The translations under genes and the position numbers were made by a program. DNA of 64,000 bases from Fratercula arctica (lineage: Eukaryota; Chordata; Aves; Charadriiformes; Alcidae): assembly GCA_947846985.1 (NCBI GenBank), contig CANTUZ010000001.1:115895757-115959756 (forward strand). The letters are read 5' to 3'. Below are positions 53,708-64,000 of the stretch, one piece after another. Position 1 is the first letter of the stretch, and every line of letters begins with the position of its first letter. Below the pieces are notes generated by a model, which did not search any database, was not told the DNA's origin, and worked only from the letters and a program-made list of their open reading frames with translations.

Positions 53708-56700
53708 GAATAAGAGAGTAGTAGGTGGGACAACAATGGAATTTTTAAAATACAGAGCAGTCTTCAGAACCAGAGGAAACTAGCTTAAAGCAAAAAAGCT
53801 TCAACATACTACTACCTCTTAAAAATATTAATAAAGAAGAAATCCAACATACCCTCCCCTTACCATGAGATTCTCTTCAGAAATATTTATATATTCACTT
53901 TGAATCAATACCTCGATTTGAACTTAGAAATTAAAGCCCTGAAGTTAGCTGCTAACCCTGTAGTTAATAATATAAATCTATTACTTCTGTAGGAAAGGAA
54001 AGGCTCAGCACTTCAATAACTGGCTTAAAAGAATGAAACAAGATGGATTGATCAAACATGGACAGTGCTTTAGTTCATTCAAAGCAGACCTTGCAAGCTT
54101 CATGCCTGTGACTTTCCATTGTGCTCCCAGACAGCCTGCTGGCAACTCCCAATTTGTAAGAATTCATGCATCGGGCAAGAAAAACATTTTAAAAGCATTT
54201 GCAGAAATGTTTAACAGGAGTAGTAGTCCATTCATTATACATATAAAATATATTAAAAAAAGTTAATGTCTAATATTTCAACGTCGCCATCACACTGAGA
54301 CATACTGTATAAGGTGTGCTTATAAATACAGCTGTGAGTCTCTTGACATGGGCTCTTAATTACTAATGCCAGATATTGAGTGCAAATGAGGTGAATTCTA
54401 CCACCTCAAATGTCAATGTAATTTACTGAAAAGTCTGACAGAACTGTGATAGTCTCTGACAAGGACACATTCTTCCTGTGTGAAATACAATCTACTTGTA
54501 ATTTTATGTAAGTGTTGCATTTTTCTTCTCATAAAAACAGACAGAAAATAGTAAGCAATAGTTAAATTCAGTGCAGACAACAAAAAGCCAAACAATTTAT
54601 CAAGTACATGCTGGTTTTCTTCTAGGTATATTTCATGTTATAACTCCTAATTAATTAAACGAAAACTATTTATAAACATTTTAGGTGTGCAAAACTATTC
54701 TTCACTTAAATCTTAAAAACAAATGAATGTAAGCATATCATCGGTGATGTTTGCATGAGAATGTGGTACCTCCCCCCAGAATACCTAACCTGACACATAG
54801 AAGCTGACACTTGAGACTTCCTTCAAACCAAGGCTCTTGGTGTCCCAATGCACGGCATTATTTTCAAAATTTTTTTTATTACGTTCCTTTCAAACAAAGA
54901 AAGCCTCTGATAATGTTGGTGGAAGTGGCAGCAGCGCAGAGCTAATTCTTACAACTGGAGTTCCAGGACTTATGAAGAAGAAATGTCAATAAGAGGGTTT
55001 GGAGGAAAGACTTCAAAAGTCTATTTCAACATTGCAGTCAACAGCAGCATGGGTAAGAGGTTACATTTTACTTTCACATGTGGCATAAAGGAGTAAATGT
55101 CACTAAAATAGAAGAACATGGAATTTGAAGATTAGTAGAGAGGAGATTTTAAGATTACTTGTCACATTTAAGTACAAAAACATGAGATTAGGCTACAAAC
55201 CACACTGAGAGTTTAGTCAGATAAAAATCTCAGCTGTTTTCATATCTCCATAAGCTACTTAACAACCTTTGTTTCATTTTAGAACTTCACTAATATTTAA
55301 CAGCTGGACAGAGTACACTATAAAGAGACAATTACCTAATGTAAGTCTTCTAACTAAATACATATCATAATAAAATCTGTTTTCAGTGTTCCCCACTTTT
55401 TGTTTTTCTTATTTTAAACCAAACACTGCAGATTTATAAAATCAGCAAGCGCCATTTATTACAATTCAGTAGGTTGTATTACCAAAGGCTATATCAGCAT
55501 TACAAAAACAGAAATCGAATTTCACATATTTTAAGTTATTTTTAAACACATTACTGTCTGATAAGAAAATGTCTTAGTGATACCATGCTACAGAAAAGTA
55601 AACACAGCCACCAGTTTCAGCCTGATGGAAGCAGTCATAACTTCTCTGAAGACACCAGTTACTTAGACAAATTCTGAATCTTGACTTATTTTTAAACCAC
55701 GGTCAGCCTCTTAAGAAAACCTTTATTGAGGTAATATTGTGCTGCTTAAAGAAGACAGATGTTAAATTGATGATTGGCATGATTTGCCCAGTACTAGCCA
55801 CATACAACATTGGATTTAGAGGAGGAACACAGAACAGAAAGGACTGAGAGGCTATTAGCTTGCTCTGCGGTCATCTCCCAGCCCTCTGTGGCAGCACCAC
55901 AAAGTCGCAAGTTCCCACATCAGCCCTACGGCTCCTCTTTGACTTCCAGTCCCAGGAAAGCAGTCATGGCACTGCACCAGAACTGGGAACAGCGCATGTC
56001 TTCCGACGTGAGGATCTGCACTGCAGGCTCTTCCCCACCATGTCACTTGAGCCTCATTTCCCACGCTGGCAATCTCCATTTAGTAGAAGCAAGGCCAAGC
56101 AGACTCTCACTACGTAGCACTCACGAATTCTTGTGCTCGAAGAATTCATACAATATTTTATTTGTATGTCAAACTTTACTGTAAGAAGCTTTTCTAATTA
56201 ATAGGGGTAGTTATATCAAGCAATTGGAAGTGTCTATTTCATAATGAGTTGATACCTAGACAGCTTCACACATAGTGAAAGACACTTTTCCCGCAAGTTG
56301 TCACACTGATTGATGGATTAATAGTAGGTTCTTAATCTCAGATAACAATTATTGAAGCACTGATCCCAGCAGCAGTTTGGTAATCTAGGATAGCAGTTTT
56401 AGCATCTTGCACAGCTCAAGATTACTTTTATTAATATTTTGCTTCATTTAAAGGAAAAGGTAGGGACACTGGTTACTTAGGCCCCTGCCCTTACTCAGTG
56501 GTTTAAGGAATGGAAGAGACCATCTGTCCTTACAAATTTTGCTGCATTTGTATCGTAAACTAGAAAGTTCCCTGCCCTTTCTCCTTACCCTTTTACTCAA
56601 AGGATAATTATCTAAAAATGAAAGGTTCTGCCCTTACACATACCTAACCAGTGTATCTTAGCTCACTCCTGAATAAGGAAAGGTTGTGGCAGACTCAGCA

Positions 56701-59700
56701 CGCAACACATTTGAATATCAGGTACACAATGGGGGCCCTGTGTAAGATACTCCACACAAGTCTTTTGTTGTTGAGCAAAATACGTAGGGTTAAGTACTGG
56801 CTTTCCATGCAGAGAACTGAAGGAAAAAGTCGTGCCTGAAAAGAACGCGGGATTCTGTCATTCTGCATTTGACTGCCTCCTAAGAAAACACATCTGTAAA
56901 GGTAAGTCCTCAACAGTAGTAAGTGTTATTACCTATCTGGCAACAGAAAAAAAAAAAAATCCTTTCTAAATCACAGAACAAAATATGTAAGGCTCATGCT
57001 ACAGAGATCTGGTTTACTCTATTCGTTTCAGAGAATTAGGTAATTTCAGAAATGTATCTGTCAGCAACCACTTACACAAAAATGTAGGCTGGCATTTGAA
57101 AATTGAGTGAGCCTTAGCTGTAGCAATGCAATTTTTCGATGTATATCCCTTACTACACACAGATGTCCACTTGGAACAGCTCAGATCCCTAACAGTAAAA
57201 GGGATGGACTGTGTTTCTTACTTATATAGAACTGCTGCTATCCTAAAAGACAGTCTGGAGAAAGTTACAAGTGTATGCACGAAACTCATATACCCAAGAA
57301 AAGTAAGTATGTCCATATTTCTGACATCCAATGAGGATAAAAAGAAAGCAGACAGCATTTTTTTCCTAACATTTTAACTGGTTCTTCTATTTTGTCATTT
57401 TTATAAATGGTTTATTACTCATTTTGGTCATCAGTATTTGCAGTTCTCAGCTGGGAGTCATCTAATGAAATCTACAAGTGAATTCTCACTTTCAACTGTT
57501 CGCTACTGACAATCTTTTCAATCCCATTTCCATGGAAACAAGCTGAATGGTAAAAATAAAGAGTTTTAAAAGTTTTTTAAATTCCCTTATACTATCTCCA
57601 CTGAGATGATCTCCATAGAAATAAGATCAGAAAGGTCAAAGCTAGGATACAATAGAGAAGGACCTGCACTTGGCAGGCACAGCTGCTGGCTGCCATCTGC
57701 AAACGCAGATTAAAACATCTAGCTGCTGTAGTGACTGACGTTCAAGCAAAACCAGCTATACTGCATAGCTGAACTGCAGAAAAACATTTCGCTCTTAAAT
57801 TAACATGCTTCGAAAATAAACATTTTAAAACACAGTTGGCATTTAAAGCATGACACTGAGACCAGCAAGATTAAAGAATAATAAAGAGAACTACAGAATT
57901 TATGTAAATTAAAGATATTGAGTTAATATTTTTACTCATTTCCTGTAACTAATTTTTCTTCGCCTCCACCTTTATTTCAAGATCTACAACTCTGTATGTC
58001 AAAACAGATGCTCAGATCTCCAAAGCCCAATTAGACAAGTGATAATACTGAACTTAGGAAGTGTGCCTATTTAAAAGAAAATTAAAAAACAAAAAAAAAA
58101 AAAAAGAAAAAAAGCTGACAAAACTCTGCAGCTATTCATGTACCCCCTAGCAAGTACAAGTTGGCATAGATAGCAAACTAAAACAGAAATTAAACTACTT
58201 ACGGTCATACATTTAAATCAAGTTGATTTAAAGTTGCTTAGGGAGCGCATATAAATATATAGCATGCATTAGATTAGCTCAGCTCTGCAGAACTATAACC
58301 GCAATTGCAGCACAGATTTAGAGGAAAATGCGATGTATGTTTTCTACATAGGCAGCAGCATATAGACACAGACTATGACAGCTGATGGCAAACCCCTCAT
58401 AGAATATGTAGAAGTAAATGTAATCAAAAGGGAAGAACAGAATCAGAATTTTAAAAAAATAAATAAAGAATAACTAGCAAATTATAAACAAGAGAATACA
58501 AGAAAGAAAGTGCTAGATTATTCTGTGTTCTCCAAACACAAGCCTTAATAGGTCTTGGACTGTGGAACAGCTGCTCTATGGCTGAAGTGGCCAAGATCAT
58601 TCAGAAAGCTGTTAATGCACTCAAAACTGAAAATCCAAAACAGCGAGTTGCTTTTCTGTTATTTACATGAAGTGCCAAATACTGAACAACTGTGAGGATG
58701 AGCTGCTCCAGATGATCCAACTTTACTCTGCTCTGGAAACTGTTCTCGTTCATATGAATGTTTTCTTCAGGCAAGCAAGACTAGGATATGGTGAGATTTG
58801 GGGGATAAACCCTAGAATCCGAGCGAGGCCAGTTTCAGATACATGAAACAATTGACTCTCACTTGGGGATTACCCAGGACAGGACTCTGGGATCAGAAGG
58901 CAAAACAGGACAGCCCTGCTCTAGCTTTGTAGAGCGCATTGTGGCCCTTCCAGAAGAAAAGGGAGCCACAGGTCCTGAACAGGGACCTTTATGCATATAC
59001 TAGAAAAGATCAAGATGCCAAGAAACATGTTTACATTTCAAGACATATAATGTGATGTAGGGCTCAAACTACTGAGGCAGTCAATCCATTTGACTGACTA
59101 GAATCTAGAAAGCAGTATCATAAGGCACCAATGAGAGAGAGTTACTCACGGAATAATGTTTCTGCTGTGTGGATATGGCAGAGAAATTACGTTCAGAAAA
59201 GCGATACATAGAAAAATGGAAAGAAAAACGAAAAATGAATTCACACATCTATGCATACACACGAAGGCTGTATATAACAACCTGATATATAATTGAAGCC
59301 AACAACTAACATATAAAATGACCGTTCTCCTCAGTACTCTGGAACAAGACCATTGTTTCCCTGAATGTGTTATGGACTATAAACGTGTTATGGAGTCAAT
59401 GACTTGCATCAAGGATCTGCAAGGATAGCATGCCAGACTGTAATTTTCTTTTTAAATGAGACACGCTAGTAAAACCTCAGCAGGTGGTGAGAGATGCCAC
59501 AATTCAGTGGTGAAAAGTGCTGCTGATCACCTTTCGAGAGGCATCTTATCCCTATGTAATGCAACACTTACGACATATTCAGAATTTAATGGAAAGTGAG
59601 AGCAGAAAGTCTACACCTTTTCAAGGTACTATAGCTCTTAGCACTCAACCCTGCTGTGTGCCCTTCAAAAATCTGCCTGTGCCATCTCTGGGACCTGTGC

Positions 59701-61405
59701 CATAGCTTGCTGACCTCTGTTTTACAGGAGAAAAAAAAAAAAAAAAAAGGTGGTTTACAGGTATCTCCTCCTAGGACAGAGCTGGATGTAGCTAATCATA
59801 AGAATTGTGTGCTACAATTAGCAGAGAGGCTGCCAGCAGCTGCAGAGTCCCTCTGCTAAGACAAAATGAATAATGCTGATGCTGGCAGGCTAACGAGAAC
59901 TAGAGGCTAGCAATCCTCGCTTGGCTGAATGAGACTTGGGGGATTAACTGAGAATACATGCAGATCACATGATGAAATACATGGGTCTGTTGTGGAATAA
60001 CTGATGCACGTATGTAAGAAACAAGTTTTGTCACCCTTTAGTAAATAAGAGCTATCATGACTTAAAATACATAAGAGTAAATTCTTATACTTCCTTATAA
60101 TTAGAATAAGGCAAGGACTGAGAAAAAATTACAACTAAAAAAAATAAATAAATCAGACTGCAGGTATAGTTAAGTCAGGCTCCAGTAGATACCAGCTGTT
60201 TAATAGTAAAAGACTGATTTGCTGCTATGTTTCTTTGTTTCCTGAATATGGGGAGCTGGAGGAATGCTGGCTCCGCCCCTCTCAGCACCTAGTACAATCA
60301 GCGTAACTGGAGCAGGAATGTTATAACAGATCAGTAATGCTGCACAATAGCTGGCTGCATCAGCTATGTCACCTGGGGGAACTCAGTGGATCTCCAAAAT
60401 AGCAGAGATAACGTTAGAGTAAACATTTGTGTGTCCAGACATATTTAGAAACACAGGGAAGGAGAAAAAAAAAAAAAAATAGACTGGAGGGACCTTCACA
60501 GGAAAAACATGAGCAATCTCTAAATTTCTAGTTCAGAAATTTCTACAAATTCAGAGGTCACCTATTAATCTTACTCAGCTGTTTGTGACCAGCTCCGTGC
60601 AGCCATGTCAGCACTGCACTGGCTCTCACCCAAAAAGCCTCATGGTACCAGAGCTGGTCTGTAGACTCCCCTCCTGTCATACCCCCCCTCCCCATGCACC
60701 TCAACCCTGCTAATTAGTTTGGCCTGCTGAGAAGCCAGAATAACATCAGGGCAGGGAGAGACACTTGGTAGAAGATATTCTTAGCCCTCAGTTTGAGAAC
60801 TGACCTTGTCTCCTTCATGATTTAATGCACAGTACTATGAGTCAAATAACTGACTGCATTTACTAGCTAACCCCTTCAAAAGTTGCACATTGCATCAAGT
60901 CACAAATCTGACTTGAAAGCAAAAGAGTTCTAAATATTAGTTCCCTTTTACTTGATTTCCAGGCTTTGAACCTTTAATTCTGATATTTGAAATTCCCCTT
61001 CATGAGCGGGAAGATCCTCTTTTGCCTTTACCACTCCAAGCAGAACTTTAGGCGAATACCACAGAATCACAGCAAAACAGCAGTCCTAGCTATGCGCACC
61101 CAGAAAGCGGACTGTGACTCAGAGTTTTCCATTTTCATTTCCTAATTGCTCAGAGAAAAAGCATTTCAGTACCAGTGATGGCAGAAACCATACAAACACC
61201 TCTCCAAGCTCCAGGTTTTCCCACTGAGAAGTGGTGGATCTCAGAGTCTATTTTTATGCAGGCGTTGGCATATTTAAATTACCACCATTAGCAAGCAGTC
61301 AATGAGGTTAATATGGATGAAGTAAAACCTGTAAGTATATCTATCCATTCCTTCTTCCTGTCTCTCCCTGATTCTTTCCTAAAGTCTCTAATGTTTAAGA
61401 AGGGC

Positions 61406-61427
61406 GGGGGGGGGGGGGGGGGGGGGG
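61406..61427. repeat. Homopolymer G22
   Basis: Twenty-two consecutive G, preceded by AGGGC and followed by AAGAAG, make a purine tract of about 30 bases with one C interruption. It is the longest G run in the window and a strong quadruplex candidate on the plus strand (C-rich on the strand transcribed as EPHA6 pre-mRNA). Confidence 0.95.
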
Positions 61428-64000
61428 AAGAAGATCCTGTCATTTCTACTTCTTATTAAATTAGTACTAGTCAATTAGTGGTTGTAATTGAAACTATACC
61501 AAATGGAAACAATTAAAAATAATAATTATGCAAAGCAGCTATATAAGGCTTTTCATCCTTGGAGTGCTTTACAAACACTAACATATTAATTCAAACTAAG
61601 ACATAAAACTAAAGAAGCAAAACTAAAGATAATGAGAGGAAGGTCAAGTGACAGATCACTGAATTTTACCAACATGTGCTGCAAGTTACAGTAATGAGGA
61701 GCTTGCTGTATCAGTGTGGATGCCTTTATCTGACACTGCATACACCCAGATGAACTGAAGCAATGCCACTTCAAAACTTTTCTGCAGCACAACAATATTC
61801 CTTTAAGCATGTTACGAATGGGCTCCTTCAAAACTGCCCTTCCTTCCTCTCCAACTGTTGTGCTACCAGGCGAATTGGAGCCCGCTCCTGTGGCTGAAAT
61901 ACCTGCTACCAAACTGCTAATGGACAACTGAAGACCTGCGTCTCTCACTCATCACCTCCTAACAAGTGTTATCGCTATGTATCAATAACATGATCCACTA
62001 CTTCGTTTTATTTCCAAGCTACTCGCCCCTTCTGAGCAATCAGAGCATCAAAAGGGAAAACCAAGATTAGAGCTATGGGAATTACTTATAAAAGGTAAAA
62101 ACTTATATTTATTGCCTTGCAAGGGATCACGTTGATATACTCAAGTGAAAGACAAAAGCAACGGCATCATATCCTGCCATTCAAGTGACTCCAAAAGTTC
62201 TAGAAATAAAATATGAGGGGTGAACAGAAAAACTAATTACTGGAAGTGGAGCAAGCTGGATAATATAAGTAGTAGTTCAGTTCATTTGCATATAAGTTCC
62301 TAAGTTTATTTGCATATTCTAGCTATGTGCATTACAACTTACTCATTTTCTAGGTTGAATCAGAGCAGTGCATAAAAATTCTACAGAATAACTTCCATTA
62401 TGTGATGGAAACATCTTTAACAGAGTGTTCAAGATACATAGAGAAACACATACATAAAAGTCTGAAGTCTGCAGTAATTGTAAAAGAAAAAAATAAAACG
62501 TTATCCATATCAGCCTTATGCATATAGTCTGTGAACTCCAAAGCAGGAACAGTGGAAAACAAAAGGGGAAGAGAAAGGAGAAGAACCCAGTCACCAATGT
62601 TTTCCAGCAAATCAGTTTGTTCATACTTCCCGTGTAATTGCTTATTTACTGAGAGCCTGTAAAGCAGTACTGTCTCCTGGGGGAGCCCAGGCTCAATCAT
62701 ACTCGTTAAAATGTACTAGAAGAAAACAACCTGCTACCCTTACCCGGTGCTCCTTCCTTTCATCCCATTTTTCAGCACACAAGTGGAAGAAGCATCAAGC
62801 TCCTAATTGCCCTATAGTATACATAAACTGGAATTGAAAGCACTCCATTCACTAGAGTTGAGTACAGTATCATCAGAGTAACCTCTCAGCCATCCCCTCT
62901 TTTCTACATTGTGGTGCATTCTTCAGATATGTCTGAATAAGAAAAAATATGAACTATGACAATGAATAATTCATGCCCTCTTTCAACCTCCCCTCCTCCC
63001 ATTATCTGTATTTTCAATTAGATAAAAAAAAAAAAAGATACTTTCTAAATCAATTTCTGGCAAAGCTAATGAGAGTAAAGGAGAAAAATTCATTTTATTA
63101 TATATTTTAGTCGACAGAATAACATTTCATGTAATTTTATTCATAAACCTCGTGTAAAGTGGATCCTCTCTATTCTTTGCATTGCATGCACAACTTCGAA
63201 TTACATGGGTACGTATTGAGCACTGTTTTGTTCATGTCTGCATATTTGGCAGAATAGGACAGGCTATCTTCTTATGTAGGTTTGCAATCTCTTTAGGTTC
63301 ACCCAATTAAAAAACAGCTAGAAGGTTTTACTCTAATGAATAACTTCCTATGATGAGACATGTACAGATCTTAAGTATATTTTTTGATAGGTCTGTTCAG
63401 ATTTCTGAAGGAATAAAACCTACAGAGGGTGTTGTGGAGAGCTTTATCTATTTACTCGCTCTATTTTTAGTTCACCATTTTCTTAGAACACATAATTCAC
63501 CCTAAGATACACAGAACAAACTTTGGCTTTCCAGAGGGACCTTGTCTCTAACATGAGGCATGTCTCTAACCATGTGGGTGCTCTGTGTTAGGAGCATGTC
63601 CTGATCAAGTCAGCTGCGGTTTCCAGGAAACCATTTCTCAGTGATGGATAAAGGATGTTTATGTCTCCACCTTTTATCACTTTGGAGGGATGGGTTGAAC
63701 ATAGAACTAAAAACAAAAGGTAGAAGTGTCCCACGATATCAAGTGATTTACCTCCACTGAACATGATGCCTAATGAAGGCATCTTTGCTGTACTCTTACT
63801 CTTTTGTGGCAGAGATTTTGAAGCTTCTTCGGAGACTTATGGTCCCATAGAAAAGATCCCTTTCTAGCTGAGCTGAAATAACAGTAAATGTTCCAACCTT
63901 CAACTAGTAAGTATTTGTTTCAGTTTGTTATATACAAAAATAAAACTAGAACTAGAGTTTAAATATTTCTATCTGTCTGGTGTTAGCGTTGACAAATAAA

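Larger units (their letters stand above)
50371..64000 (-). other. EPHA6: Probable part of EPHA6 intron 2
   Basis: This is inference. Exon 2 of Eph genes is only about 65 bp and would lie at higher coordinates than exon 3. I saw no frame resembling its GELGW-type ending followed by a donor in this stretch, but an exon that short is easy to miss by eye. Apart from a CR1 fragment and simple repeats, the block holds only short chance reading frames. Confidence 0.55.
52656..64000. other. Gene-free AT-rich intronic stretch
   Basis: It holds homopolymers and low-complexity tracts listed separately and short chance frames (at most 124 codons, 55810-56184, Ser-rich, unrecognised). No exon 2, RNA gene or further transposon was recognised by eye. 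Confidence 0.6.

Noticed and set aside
53492..53721. Two Lys/Pro/Thr/Asn-rich frames of 71-73 codons
   Set aside because: They are translations of an A/C-only low-complexity tract.
55810..56184. Ser-rich frame of 124 codons
   Set aside because: No family similarity was seen, an overlapping frame of similar length exists on the same strand and another on the opposite strand, and no splice context is evident.
1..64000. CRISPR arrays, bacterial operons, tRNA or rRNA genes
   Set aside because: No regularly spaced repeats with unique spacers, no ribosome-binding-site-linked gene series and no tRNA cloverleaf were seen; the DNA is vertebrate.

Overview
The window looks like a piece of an AT-rich bird chromosome. 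The evidence is a CR1 non-LTR retrotransposon of the avian type, two shorter CR1 3' ends carrying the typical avian terminal repeat, two long LTR-type sequences of kinds I associate with bird genomes, and one vertebrate coding exon. Nothing prokaryotic is present: no operons, CRISPR arrays or bacterial genes. Species cannot be told from the sequence alone.

The only functional protein-coding sequence I can support is one exon on the minus strand at 49707-50370. It encodes most of the ephrin-binding domain and the start of the cysteine-rich region of an Eph receptor. The best match from memory is EPHA6 exon 3. Its splice sites are intact, its length is 664 bp, and its phase (0 in, 1 out) fits the Eph family. 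I recognised no other exon of this gene. The most economical reading is that 1-49706 lies in the downstream intron (intron 3) and 50371-64000 in the upstream intron (intron 2).

Layout. 1-4070 is plain intronic DNA. 4071 to about 6330 is a 5'-truncated CR1 element on the minus strand with a frame-broken ORF2. 6331-14221 is plain, with a GC-richer patch near 13.3-13.8 kb. 14222-14286 is a short CR1 end on the plus strand. 14287-27712 is plain with low-complexity tracts. 27713-29638 is a partial endogenous retrovirus on the minus strand: a probable LTR, a recognisable tRNA-Lys-type primer-binding site, and a leader/gag-like stretch that stops at an A-tract. 29639-40372 is plain with simple repeats. 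40373-41362 is a probable solo LTR on the minus strand. The Eph exon follows at 49.7-50.4 kb, and another short CR1 end lies at 52602-52655. The rest is AT-rich intron with homopolymers.

The genes do not form a pathway here; this is one exon of a very large neuronal receptor gene with its intronic repeats. The most unusual item is the retroviral fragment. Between its primer-binding site and its gag-like part lies a hydrophobic, tryptophan- and methionine-rich reading frame with about three potential membrane segments. I found no convincing new biological system beyond that.
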